A stretch of 64,000 nt of DNA, taken from assembly GCA_902633585.1 (NCBI GenBank), contig CACPGZ010000002.1, positions 57,808-121,807 on the forward strand, in the 5' to 3' direction. Each line of letters begins with the position of its first letter. Position 1 is the first letter of the stretch. Below the pieces are notes generated by a model. The model did no database searches. It was not told the origin of the DNA and was given only the letters and a program-made list of their open reading frames with translations. Shown here piece after piece: positions 1 through 9,167 of the stretch. Made by a program: the position numbers and the translations under genes. The stretch is from an uncultured Pelagibacteraceae bacterium (lineage in GTDB: Bacteria; Pseudomonadota; Alphaproteobacteria; Pelagibacterales; Pelagibacteraceae).

Positions 1-17
1 AACTTAGCGTTGTTATA

Positions 18-476
18 ATGAAAGTGATATTATTAGAAAATCTAAAAAGAATAGGGTCTATTGGAGAGGTAATAGATGTTAAAAGAGGTTTTGCGAGAAA
101 TTTTTTAATAGCTAATAAGAAAGCTCTATATGCCTCTAAAGAAAATATAAAACAAGTTGAAAAAATTAAATCTGATCTATCTAAAAAAGATGATGAAAAA
201 AAACAAAATGCTAAAAAAATTTCTGAAAGGATTAATAAAAAAGAATACACTGTGAATAAACTAAGCACCGAAAATAAAGAATTATATGGTTCAGTCAAAC
301 CTACTGAAATTTCAAAAATAATTTACGAAACAAATAAAATTGAAATTAAGCCTTCGATGATACAGCCAGTTAAAGAAATCAAATCTATCGGAAAATTTAG
401 AGTAAAAATTTCATTGCACTCTGAAGTTGAGGCTGAAATAGTTATCATAGTAAATTCTGCAGACACTATCCAATAA
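18..476 (+). CDS. rplI: 50S ribosomal protein L9
   Basis: Structural protein of the large ribosomal subunit that binds 23S rRNA through its N-terminal domain. The 152-residue product has the family opening MKVILLENLKRIGSIGEVID, followed by VKRGFARNFLI, the conserved rRNA-binding surface, then a Lys/Glu-rich connecting helix (about residues 42-75) and a C-terminal domain. Length is normal (about 150). In most alphaproteobacteria rplI follows rpsF and rpsR, and the gene begins only 17 bases into the window, so those would lie off the left edge. It is followed by dnaB after 69 bases, the common rplI-dnaB order. Identification is secure. Confidence 0.96.
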   Translation: MKVILLENLKRIGSIGEVIDVKRGFARNFLIANKKALYASKENIKQVEKIKSDLSKKDDEKKQNAKKISERINKKEYTVNKLSTENKELYGSVKPTEISKIIYETNKIEIKPSMIQPVKEIKSIGKFRVKISLHSEVEAEIVIIVNSADTIQ

Positions 477-545
477 TTATACAAATTCATCCACAGGTTT
501 TTTTAAAATTTAAATTCTTGTCTTTTTCTGTAATATAAATCTTTC

Positions 546-1964
546 ATGGAAAATAACTTAAGTATCATTAAGGAAACCTATAAAGAGTTACCAAATAATA
601 TTGAGGCTGAACAAGCGGTCATAGGATCAATCTTAGTAACAAATGAAATTTTTGATGAGGTCAATACTATTATTTCTAATATTAATTTTTATGATCCTAT
701 GCACCAAAAAATTTTCAATGCTATTGAAAATATGATTTATAAAGGGATGCTTGCAAATCCAATAACATTAAAAAATTATTTTGAGAATGAAAAGGATGAA
801 TTAAATGTTCCAGAATACTTGGTTAAAATAACAAAATTTTCTACTTCAGTAAGACAGGCAATAGAATACTCAAAAATAATATATGATATGTACGTAAGAA
901 GAGAGTTAATAAAAATTTCAGAAAAGATAATTGATGACTCTAAAGAAAATGATCTTCAGAATAATGGTCAAAATATTATTGAAAACTCGGAAAAACTTCT
1001 TTATGATTTAGCCGAAAAGGGATCTTTTAGTTCCTCTTTAATAAAATTTGATGATGCTATGAAGCAAACTATTGAAATGGCTTCAGCAGCGTACAAAAAC
1101 GAGGGAGGAATAGTTGGAGTACCAACTGGTCTAAGAGATTTAGATGATAGATTGGGTGGACTTCATCAATCTGATTTAGTCATAATAGCAGGACGACCTT
1201 CAATGGGTAAAACATCTCTTGCAACTAATATTGCTTTTAATGCAGCTCAAAAAATTCAGGAGAATGGCACAAAATCATCAGTTGCTTTTTTTTCTTTAGA
1301 AATGTCTTCAGAACAACTTTCAACTAGAATTATTTCAGAACAGGCAAGAATAGGTTCAAATGATATTAGAAGAGGTAGAATTTCAGACGAACAATTTGAT
1401 CAATTTTTAGAGACCTCTAAGAATATATCGGAACTACCTTTATTTATTGATGAAACACCAGCTATAAGCATTGCTGCAATGAGCAATAGAGCAAGAAGAA
1501 TAAAAAGATTGCACGGATTAGATTTAATTGTCGTTGATTACATACAGTTAATGAAAGGCTCATTTAATAATAAGGATGGCAGAGTTCAAGAAATCTCTCA
1601 AATTACTCAAGGCTTAAAAGCAATTGCAAAAGAATTGGGTGTACCTGTTCTAGCATTATCTCAATTATCACGACAAGTTGAGCAGAGAGATGATCATAAA
1701 CCACAATTAGCAGATTTAAGAGAATCTGGTTCAATAGAGCAAGATGCAGATGTTGTTATGTTTGTATACAGAGAAGGCTATTACCTACAAAGAAAAGAGC
1801 CAAGAGAAGCAACAGTAGAACACGCAGAATGGCAAGCAAAGATGAATGAAGTTTCACATTTAGCTGAAATTATCATTGGGAAACAACGACACGGTCCTAT
1901 TGGTAAGGTAACTCTTGAGTTCGAGGAAAGATTTACAAAATTTAAGGATACTCAAAATAATTAA
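546..1964 (+). CDS. dnaB: Replicative DNA helicase DnaB
   Basis: Hexameric 5'-3' helicase that unwinds the chromosome at the replication fork. The 472-residue protein has the N-terminal primase-interacting domain (LPNNIEAEQAVIGSIL, residues 15-30) and a RecA-like motor with Walker A GRPSMGKTS at 216-224, a Walker B LIVVDYIQLM and the late DLRESGSIEQDADV motif with the arginine-finger region. Length is typical, and no intein or insertion interrupts the motor. No clear Shine-Dalgarno precedes the ATG, which is common in this window. It is followed after 20 bases by an RND-type exporter. Confidence 0.97.
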   Translation: MENNLSIIKETYKELPNNIEAEQAVIGSILVTNEIFDEVNTIISNINFYDPMHQKIFNAIENMIYKGMLANPITLKNYFENEKDELNVPEYLVKITKFSTSVRQAIEYSKIIYDMYVRRELIKISEKIIDDSKENDLQNNGQNIIENSEKLLYDLAEKGSFSSSLIKFDDAMKQTIEMASAAYKNEGGIVGVPTGLRDLDDRLGGLHQSDLVIIAGRPSMGKTSLATNIAFNAAQKIQENGTKSSVAFFSLEMSSEQLSTRIISEQARIGSNDIRRGRISDEQFDQFLETSKNISELPLFIDETPAISIAAMSNRARRIKRLHGLDLIVVDYIQLMKGSFNNKDGRVQEISQITQGLKAIAKELGVPVLALSQLSRQVEQRDDHKPQLADLRESGSIEQDADVVMFVYREGYYLQRKEPREATVEHAEWQAKMNEVSHLAEIIIGKQRHGPIGKVTLEFEERFTKFKDTQNN

Positions 1965-1984
1965 TTTACAATATAACAGGATAA

Positions 1985-4369
1985 ATGATTGATCATTTAT
2001 ACCAAAATACAATCTTAAAGAACCCTAAATCTATTTTAATTATTTTATTAATCGCTTTGATTAGTTTTGGATATTACTCAAAAAATTTCAGACTTGATGC
2101 TTCTTCTGAAACACTATTAATTGAAGGTGACCCTGACCTTAAATATTTAAAAGAAATAACAAATAGATATGGTTCAAAAGATTTTCTGGTTTTAACTCAT
2201 ACACCTAATGGCGGTATGGTAACTGAAAGTGCAATTAACAATCTCCTCAGTTTAAAATATAAACTTCAGAGCTTAGATTGGGTACATAGTGTTGTTACAC
2301 TTTTAGATATACCCCTTTTAGATAATTCTGACGATCCTCTCCAAGAAAGACTTTTAAATTATAAAACACTAAAAGATGAAGATGTGGATAAAGAAAGAGG
2401 TTTTAAAGAAATTTTAGCAAGTCCAGTTTTCAGAAACTTTGTTATTAGTGAGGACGGTAAGACGAGTGGAATTATTGTCAATATTAAAGAAAATGAGAAT
2501 TTAAAAGATATTAAAAATAAATCTGATAAGGAAATACAGATTTTTAAAGATCAAATAAAAAAAAAAAATCATAGTAATATTTTAGAAATTAGAGAAATAA
2601 TCAAAAGTTATGATGACATAGGAAAGATTTATTTAGGTGGTATACCAATGATTGCAGATGATATGATGACTTATATTAAAAGCGACATCATTGTTTTTGG
2701 TTTGGGTGTACTTGCATTTATAATTGTAACCTTATGGTTTGTTTTTAGAAATTTAATTTGGGTTGTGATACCAATAAGTAGCTGTTTTTTCTCAGTAATA
2801 ATTATGATAGGTTTTCTTGGCCTCGTAGGTTGGAAGGTTACTGTAATTTCCTCAAACTTTATCGCATTGATGTTAATTTTAACGATGGCGATGAATATTC
2901 ATATGAGCACCAGATTTATACAATTAAGAAAATTTTATCCTAATAAAAATAATCACGAGCTAATCTATTTGACTACAAAAAAAATGTTCTGGCCAATTCT
3001 TTATACTGTTTTAACAACTATTATTGCTTTTTTATCTTTGATCTTTAGTGAAATTAAACCAGTCATAGATTTTGGTTTGATGATGACTTTTGGACTGATA
3101 ACATCATTTATAATTACCTTTACCTTACTTCCCTGTCTATTAAGTTTTATAAAAGACAATAATACTCTTCTTAAAGATGATGTTGACTCCAAAATAACAT
3201 CTTTTCTAGGAAAAATTTCTATTAATTTTAAAAATCAAATTTTTATAATAACTGGGATAGTAATTGTCTTAAGTATAAATGGTATAAGTAAGTTGGAAGT
3301 TGAGAATAGTTTTATTAATTATTTTAGCAAAAAAACCGAAATTTATAAAGGTATGAGATTAATTGATGAAAAATTGGGTGGAACAACACCCTTGGAGGTA
3401 ATTTTAAAATTTCCATACAAAAAGGAGGAAAAATTAGAGGGCGATGACGAATTTGAGGATTGGGGTGATGAAGAAAAAAATGATGAGAAATATTGGTTTA
3501 CAAAAGATAAAATAAATACAATTTCTAAAATACATAATTATCTTGATAGTCTTCCTGAAACAGGAAAGGTCTTGTCATTTTCTTCAATAGTTGATGTTGC
3601 AACTCAACTAAATAATAACAAACCTCTTGGAACTTTAGAGATGGGTGTTTTATACACTAAAATTCCCGAAAATATAAAAAGAGAGATAATTGATCCATAT
3701 ATCTCTATAAAAGATAATGAAGCTCGAATAAGTCTCAGAATAATTGATTCTCAAATAGATCTTAAAAGAAATGAGCTTATCAAAAAAATAAATTATGACC
3801 TTAAAAATCAATTTGGATTAAATGAAGACCGATATAAATTAGCTGGGGTAATGATCTTATTTAATAATTTATTACAAAGTTTGTTTAAATCCCAAATTCT
3901 TACCTTAGGACTTGTCATGATTGGGATTTTTGCAATGTTTGTTGTCTTATTTAAAAATATCCGATTATCTTTAATTGGAGTTGTCCCAAACTTTATCGCA
4001 GCATTTTTTATTTTAGGAATAATTGGAATGCTAGAGATACCTTTGGACATGATGACTATTACAATTGCAGCTATTACAATAGGTATAGCTGTTGATAATA
4101 GTATACACTATATTTATAGGTTTAAAGAGGAGTTCAATAAAATTAATGACTATAAAAAAACTTTAAAAACATGTCACTCAACAGTTGGTATTGCAATCTT
4201 AAATACTTCTATAACCATAGTCTTTGGTTTTTCTATATTAGTTTTATCCAAATTCATACCTACAATTTATTTTGGAATTTTCACAGGACTAGCAATGTTA
4301 TTTGCAATGATCTCTGTTTTAACTTTACTTCCATCTTTGATATTAGTTTTTAAGCCTTTTGGAAAATAA
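1985..4369 (+). CDS. RND/MMPL-superfamily exporter
   Basis: Inner-membrane transporter of the RND superfamily, MMPL/HpnN-like type; substrate unknown, with lipids or hydrophobic compounds usual for the family. The 794-residue protein has the duplicated RND layout: one helix at about 14-32, a periplasmic domain to about 230, five helices to about 420, then a second periplasmic domain (about 435-640) and five helices to the C-terminus. A Gly/Ala-rich segment AAITIGIAVDNSIHYIYRF in the second helix bundle matches the proton-relay helix of the family. The second periplasmic domain holds an Asp/Glu-rich insertion (about residues 480-505). No membrane fusion or outer membrane partner is adjacent. 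cvpA follows 6 bases later. Confidence 0.85.
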   Translation: MIDHLYQNTILKNPKSILIILLIALISFGYYSKNFRLDASSETLLIEGDPDLKYLKEITNRYGSKDFLVLTHTPNGGMVTESAINNLLSLKYKLQSLDWVHSVVTLLDIPLLDNSDDPLQERLLNYKTLKDEDVDKERGFKEILASPVFRNFVISEDGKTSGIIVNIKENENLKDIKNKSDKEIQIFKDQIKKKNHSNILEIREIIKSYDDIGKIYLGGIPMIADDMMTYIKSDIIVFGLGVLAFIIVTLWFVFRNLIWVVIPISSCFFSVIIMIGFLGLVGWKVTVISSNFIALMLILTMAMNIHMSTRFIQLRKFYPNKNNHELIYLTTKKMFWPILYTVLTTIIAFLSLIFSEIKPVIDFGLMMTFGLITSFIITFTLLPCLLSFIKDNNTLLKDDVDSKITSFLGKISINFKNQIFIITGIVIVLSINGISKLEVENSFINYFSKKTEIYKGMRLIDEKLGGTTPLEVILKFPYKKEEKLEGDDEFEDWGDEEKNDEKYWFTKDKINTISKIHNYLDSLPETGKVLSFSSIVDVATQLNNNKPLGTLEMGVLYTKIPENIKREIIDPYISIKDNEARISLRIIDSQIDLKRNELIKKINYDLKNQFGLNEDRYKLAGVMILFNNLLQSLFKSQILTLGLVMIGIFAMFVVLFKNIRLSLIGVVPNFIAAFFILGIIGMLEIPLDMMTITIAAITIGIAVDNSIHYIYRFKEEFNKINDYKKTLKTCHSTVGIAILNTSITIVFGFSILVLSKFIPTIYFGIFTGLAMLFAMISVLTLLPSLILVFKPFGK

Positions 4370-4375
4370 AATTTT

Positions 4376-4933
4376 ATGTTTGAAATAACTCTTGAATTTC
4401 TCAGAGAAATTTTTAATTCGATTTCTGCGATTGATTTGATTTATACTTTGATAACAATCCTGTCATTAATAAAATGTTACAGTAAAGGGTTTGTCTTAAG
4501 TATTCTTTCAATGTCAAAATGGTTATTGGCATATATTATAACATTAATGATATTTCCTAGACTAAAACCATATGTCAAAAATATAATTGATAACGAATAT
4601 GTGCTTGATGTAGGACTTGGAATATCGATTTTTATCGTAATTATTTTTTTAATTTTGTTTATAAATAAAGGTATAGGTAGAGCAATCAAATATACTGGCC
4701 TAGGGAGTTTAGACACTATGTTTGGATTCTTTTTTGGTTTTATTAGAGCTTATATTATCTCAATATGTTTATTTTCAGGAGTACATATCGTGTATAATTA
4801 TGAGAAATGGCCAATAAATTTAAACAAATCATACACCTTTCCATATCTTGAAAAAGGTAGTAATTACTTATTAAAAGTTTTTCCAAATGAAAAAACGTAT
4901 CGGGACTCTAAAGAAAAAATTGAGGATTTATAA
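4376..4933 (+). CDS. cvpA: CvpA family membrane protein
   Basis: Small inner-membrane protein of the CvpA family, named for colicin V production in E. coli; its molecular role is unclear. The 185 residues contain about four hydrophobic helices, with the family signature around SAIDLIYTLITILSLIKCYSKGFVLS, shown here only as positions 17-42, and a Gly-rich GLGSLDTMFGFFFGFIRA at about 112-129. Its gene overlaps the start of purF by up to 47 bases; cvpA-purF adjacency is widespread in proteobacteria and supports the call. Confidence 0.85.
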   Translation: MFEITLEFLREIFNSISAIDLIYTLITILSLIKCYSKGFVLSILSMSKWLLAYIITLMIFPRLKPYVKNIIDNEYVLDVGLGISIFIVIIFLILFINKGIGRAIKYTGLGSLDTMFGFFFGFIRAYIISICLFSGVHIVYNYEKWPINLNKSYTFPYLEKGSNYLLKVFPNEKTYRDSKEKIEDL

Positions 4934-6368
4934 TCCAAAGTTAAATGAGGAATGTGGTGTATTTGGAATAAGCGATGTAAAAGATGCGTCCGCCTTGACT
5001 GCTCTCGGGTTGCATTCACTCCAACATCGGGGACAAGAGGGTTGTGGAATAGTAACATTTGATGGAAAAAGATATTATTCTGAAAAAAGATTTGGATTAG
5101 TTGGAGATAACTTTAATAAAGAAAAAGTTCTAGATAATCTTAAAGGTAATTTTGCAATTGGTCATAATCGATATAGTACAACCGGAAACAATACATTAAG
5201 AAATATTCAGCCATTTTTTGCAGATACTAACGCAGGTGGAATTGGTGTTGCTCATAATGGAAACTTAACAAACTCAATCTATCTAAGAAATAAATTGGTG
5301 GAGGAAGGAGCAATATTTTACACAACTTCTGATACTGAGACAATAGTTCAACTTATCGCAAAATCAAAAAGATTAAAAACAATAGATAAAATAATTGATG
5401 CAATATTCCAGATACAAGGTGGTTATGCATTAGTCATGCTAACTCAAAGTTTACTTGTAGGAGTGAGAGATCCTTACGGAATAAGACCTCTTGTAATTGG
5501 TAAATTAAAAAATAGTTACGTCCTTGCATCTGAAACATGCGCTTTAGATATTATAGGTGCAAAATTTATACGAGATGTCGATAATGGTGAGATTGTTTTA
5601 ATTGAAAATAATAAACTAAAGAGTATAAAACCATTTCCTGAAAAGAGAATTAGACCTTGCGTTTTTGAATATATTTATTTTGCAAGGCCAGACAGTATTT
5701 TAAATAAAAAAACTGCATACGAACATCGAAAAAATTTAGGTATAGAATTAGCAAAAGAAAATGATGTTGAAGCAGATATTGTTGTACCTGTTCCTGACTC
5801 AGGTAATGCTGCAGCCTTGGGTTTCGCACAACATTTAGGTAAAAATTATGAACATGGACTTATTAGAAATCACTATGTTGGAAGAACGTTTATAGAACCA
5901 AGCCAAAAAATAAGAAGTTTAGGGGTTAAGCTAAAACTTAATGCAAATCAGACAACAATAGAAAATAAAAAGATTATTCTTGTTGACGACTCTTTAGTAA
6001 GAGGAACGACTTCTCATAAAATTGTTAAAATGCTTTATGATGCAGGTGCGAAGGAAGTTCATGTAAAAATTGCGTGTCCAGAGATTAGATACCCAGACTT
6101 TTATGGAGTTGATACACCAACTAAAAAAGAGCTTTTAGCAGCAAATAAAAATAATGATGAAATTTGTGAATATATCGGGGCAAAAACTTTAAAATTCTTG
6201 TCTGTTGAGGGTATGTATAGAGCTATTGGATTTGATAAAAGAAATGAAAATTATCCTCAATTGACTGATCATTACTTTACAGGAGATTATCCAGTTAAAC
6301 CTATAGATGAATTAGGTGACAGCAAGATAACTCAACTTTCTTTATTAAGCACTGCATCAAATAATTAG
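4887..6368 (+). CDS. purF: Amidophosphoribosyltransferase PurF
   Basis: First committed enzyme of purine synthesis: it transfers glutamine-derived ammonia to PRPP, giving 5-phosphoribosylamine. The Ntn-hydrolase glutaminase domain starts at the catalytic Cys in NEECGVFGI (Cys23 from this ATG), so a propeptide must be removed. A TTG at 4920 would leave an 11-residue propeptide and a smaller overlap with cvpA, and is a real alternative start. The PRPP loop IILVDDSLVRGTTSHK lies in the C-terminal half. Two places where Bacillus-type PurF carries iron-sulfur cysteines read RYPDFYG and YPQLTDHYFTGDYP, without those cysteines, so an Fe-S cluster is not expected. Length 493 is normal. Confidence 0.96.
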   Translation: MKKRIGTLKKKLRIYNPKLNEECGVFGISDVKDASALTALGLHSLQHRGQEGCGIVTFDGKRYYSEKRFGLVGDNFNKEKVLDNLKGNFAIGHNRYSTTGNNTLRNIQPFFADTNAGGIGVAHNGNLTNSIYLRNKLVEEGAIFYTTSDTETIVQLIAKSKRLKTIDKIIDAIFQIQGGYALVMLTQSLLVGVRDPYGIRPLVIGKLKNSYVLASETCALDIIGAKFIRDVDNGEIVLIENNKLKSIKPFPEKRIRPCVFEYIYFARPDSILNKKTAYEHRKNLGIELAKENDVEADIVVPVPDSGNAAALGFAQHLGKNYEHGLIRNHYVGRTFIEPSQKIRSLGVKLKLNANQTTIENKKIILVDDSLVRGTTSHKIVKMLYDAGAKEVHVKIACPEIRYPDFYGVDTPTKKELLAANKNNDEICEYIGAKTLKFLSVEGMYRAIGFDKRNENYPQLTDHYFTGDYPVKPIDELGDSKITQLSLLSTASNN

Positions 6369-6371
6369 TTT

Positions 6372-6929
6372 ATGAAAAAAGTAAGTTTTACAGAAATGAA
6401 ATATGGCACTAAGGAAGATTATATTTTTCTTGATAAACACGAAAAAAATTTTGCAAGTAAAACTGCAGATAGAATATTAAAATTCATGTCTGGTCTCACA
6501 GAAACTTTAGAGGGATACCAAATTTCAAGATTAGAGCACTCACTCCAAAGTGCAACTAGAGCTTATAGAGATGGTGAAAGTGATGAGATGATTGTGGCTG
6601 CTTTATTACATGATATTGGTGACGAACTAGCTCCAATGAATCATTCAGAATACGCTGCTGCCGTACTTAAACCGTATGTCTCAAAAAAAACTCATTGGAT
6701 TATTGAGAAACACGGCGAGTTTCAGATGTATTATTACGCACATCATTTAGAGGGGAACAAGAATAAAAGAGACGAGTATAAAAACCATGAATATTACCAA
6801 GAAACCGTAGATTTTTGTGAAAAATACGATCAAAAATCTTTTGATCCAAATTATAACTCTTTACCGTTAGATTTTTTTAAACCCTTTGTAAAAAAAATTT
6901 TTTCAAGAAAGCCATATTCTTTGTTGTAA
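6372..6929 (+). CDS. HD-domain protein, PhnZ-like putative oxygenase or phosphohydrolase
   Basis: The 185-residue protein is an HD-domain enzyme. Visible candidate metal ligands are His56 (in RLEHSLQ), His80-Asp81 (AALLHDIGDE), His91, His114 and an Asp near 153. The combination of a Tyr/Gln/Glu-His-x2-Gln stretch before the HD motif is characteristic of the mixed-valent di-iron subgroup that includes PhnZ, which oxidatively cleaves hydroxy-phosphonates, rather than of nucleotide phosphohydrolases. That reading is inference from memory of the family. It lies 3 bases after purF and 26 before gshA, with no phosphonate genes nearby, so substrate is unknown. Confidence 0.7.
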   Translation: MKKVSFTEMKYGTKEDYIFLDKHEKNFASKTADRILKFMSGLTETLEGYQISRLEHSLQSATRAYRDGESDEMIVAALLHDIGDELAPMNHSEYAAAVLKPYVSKKTHWIIEKHGEFQMYYYAHHLEGNKNKRDEYKNHEYYQETVDFCEKYDQKSFDPNYNSLPLDFFKPFVKKIFSRKPYSLL

Positions 6930-6955
6930 AAATTTTATAGGCTAATATCTTAAAT

Positions 6956-8251
6956 ATGATTATTTCTAAAGAACAGATAATTAATTACTTTAAGTCTGGA
7001 ATAAAAGATGAGAAAAATTTCAGGATTGGTGTTGAGCATGAGAAATTTTTATTTGATGGTAATAACAATACAAGAATTGACTATTCAAAAATAAAAAAAA
7101 TGTTTTCTGCTTTAAATGAATTTGGTTGGAATCCGATAAAAGAAAATGAAAATATTATTGGTCTAAACAAAGAGGGAAAAAACATTACCCTTGAACCAGG
7201 AAACCAAGTTGAATTATCTGGTGAGAAACTTAATAATATTCATGAAGTATGCTCAGAGTCTCATGATTATTTGTTTGAACTTAAACAAGTTACAAATAAA
7301 CTTAATATAAATATTGTGAGTACTGGTTTTGATCCTATCTCAAAACTTGATGAAGTTCCCAATAATCCCAAACAAAGATATAAGATAATGACAAAAGAAA
7401 TGCCACTAGGTGGAGAATCAAGTCTAGATATGATGTACAGAACCTGTGGGACACAATTGAATATTGATTACTCTTCAGAAGAAGATTTTTTAAAAAAATT
7501 TAAAGTAGTAAACTCAATAGTTCCAATTTCTATTGCTTTATTTGCTAATTCTTCAATAGTTGAGAAAAAAAAGAGTAATTACTTATCCTATAGGTCGAAG
7601 GTATGGCAAAATACTTCCCGAGGAGGACTTCCAAAATTATTTTTTGAAAATTTAAATTTTGAGAAATATGCTGATTTTATAATAAATTTTCCAATTTTGT
7701 TTTTACTAGATAAAAAAAATTATATTTCAGGTAATAAATATACTTTTAAAGATTTTATGAATGGAAAAATAGACGAGTTAGAAAATCGTCTTCCAACTGA
7801 AGGTGATTTATCCATACATTTAGGCACAATATTTACTGAAAATAGATTGAAAAAATATATTGAATTAAGATCAATGGATACATGCGGTTGGGATTGTCTT
7901 TGTTCAGGACCTGCTTTTTTTATAGGGATGCTTTATGGAAATTTAGAGGAAGTTTACAGTTTAATCTCAACATGGGATAAAGATAAGATCATTAATGCGT
8001 ATCTAGATGCTCCTCAAAAAGGTTTCAATACTCAATTGATGGGTAGAGATCTTCTTTATTGGGCATCCACTTTATTGGAAATTTCAAGAAAAGGATTGGA
8101 CAATAGAGATATACTAAATAAAAGTGGAAAAAATGAAACATTGTTTTTAAAACACTTACAGAAAGTGATTGATGATAGAACAACAAATGCAGATCATATG
8201 ATTAGTAAATTTTCTAAAAGTGAAAATTTAAAAGATTTATATGACAAATAA
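6956..8251 (+). CDS. gshA: Glutamate-cysteine ligase (plant/alphaproteobacterial type)
   Basis: ATP-dependent first step of glutathione synthesis, joining glutamate and cysteine. The 431-residue protein has the GCS2-type signature RIGVEHEKFLF near the N-terminus and ITLEPGNQVELSG at about 79-91, the Mg/ATP and glutamate site region, plus MMYRTCGTQLNIDYS and IELRSMDTCGWDCLCSGPAF. The length and motifs fit the type shared by plants and many alphaproteobacteria rather than the 518-residue E. coli type. The start of the glutathione synthetase gene overlaps its end by 11 bases, so the whole pathway is one coupled unit. Confidence 0.93.
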   Translation: MIISKEQIINYFKSGIKDEKNFRIGVEHEKFLFDGNNNTRIDYSKIKKMFSALNEFGWNPIKENENIIGLNKEGKNITLEPGNQVELSGEKLNNIHEVCSESHDYLFELKQVTNKLNINIVSTGFDPISKLDEVPNNPKQRYKIMTKEMPLGGESSLDMMYRTCGTQLNIDYSSEEDFLKKFKVVNSIVPISIALFANSSIVEKKKSNYLSYRSKVWQNTSRGGLPKLFFENLNFEKYADFIINFPILFLLDKKNYISGNKYTFKDFMNGKIDELENRLPTEGDLSIHLGTIFTENRLKKYIELRSMDTCGWDCLCSGPAFFIGMLYGNLEEVYSLISTWDKDKIINAYLDAPQKGFNTQLMGRDLLYWASTLLEISRKGLDNRDILNKSGKNETLFLKHLQKVIDDRTTNADHMISKFSKSENLKDLYDK

Positions 8252-9167
8252 AATTGTTGCTATTCAAGGAAATCACCCTTCTAAACTTAATGCAAAAACA
8301 GATACAAGTATTTTTTTAGCTTACGAAATTCAAAAAAAAAATTATAGAATTTTTTACTATGATCCAAAAAATTTATCAGTTATAGATTCAAAAGTCATTG
8401 CACAAGGATTTTTTATAAAGTTTGATTATAGTAAAAAAAAATTTTACAAAATTTTAAAAAAACAAAAATTAAATCTTGTTAAATGTAAGTATATCTTAAT
8501 AAGGCAAGATCCGCCTTTCAATCTAGAATATATTTCAACAACTTATATACTTGAATTAATTAAACATAAAGTAAAAATAATTAATAATCCTACCTCAGTA
8601 AGAAATATTTCAGAAAAACTTTATTCTGTTAAATATTTGAAGTTTATGCCTAATACAATTTTCTCCCAAAATATTCATGAAATCAGAAAATTTTTTAAAA
8701 AGAATAAGCAAGTAATTTTAAAACCTATTCATAGCTTTAGTGGAAATGATATTCATTTACTTAATAAATTTAAATTAAATTTTATTCAACGATTTATAAA
8801 AAAATATGATTATATAATGTGTCAAAAATATTTACCCAAAATAAGTAAGGGTGATAAAAGAGTATTTTTAATTAATGGAAAAATATGTGGTGCTATATCT
8901 AGAGTGCCTAAAAAAGGCTCATATTTAAGTAATATGAGTAAAGGTGCTACTGCAAAAGAAATTCAATTAACAAAATTTGAAAAAAAAATATCCAAATTAA
9001 TTGCTAAAGATTTAAAAAAAGAAACAATTTATTTTGCTGGGATTGATTTTATTGACCAAAAACTTAACGGGGATATAAATGTTACATCCCCTACAGGTTT
9101 AAAAACTTTATTTGATATTTCAAAAATTAATCTTGCTAAAACTTTTTGGAAAGATTTAAAGGCATGA
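8241..9167 (+). CDS. gshB: Glutathione synthetase
   Basis: ATP-grasp enzyme adding glycine to gamma-glutamylcysteine. The 308-residue length matches bacterial GshB. Visible are the ATP-binding Lys segment VILKPIHSFSGNDI, the GDKRVFLINGKICGAISR core, the Asn-rich SNMSKGATAKEIQLT loop, the AGIDFI Mg-binding region and the family-specific NVTSPTGL near the C-terminus. It is very Lys-rich and AT-rich even for this window, but no motif is missing. It overlaps gshA by 11 bases and shares an ATGA with the next gene, suggesting translational coupling. Confidence 0.9.
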   Translation: MTNKIVAIQGNHPSKLNAKTDTSIFLAYEIQKKNYRIFYYDPKNLSVIDSKVIAQGFFIKFDYSKKKFYKILKKQKLNLVKCKYILIRQDPPFNLEYISTTYILELIKHKVKIINNPTSVRNISEKLYSVKYLKFMPNTIFSQNIHEIRKFFKKNKQVILKPIHSFSGNDIHLLNKFKLNFIQRFIKKYDYIMCQKYLPKISKGDKRVFLINGKICGAISRVPKKGSYLSNMSKGATAKEIQLTKFEKKISKLIAKDLKKETIYFAGIDFIDQKLNGDINVTSPTGLKTLFDISKINLAKTFWKDLKA

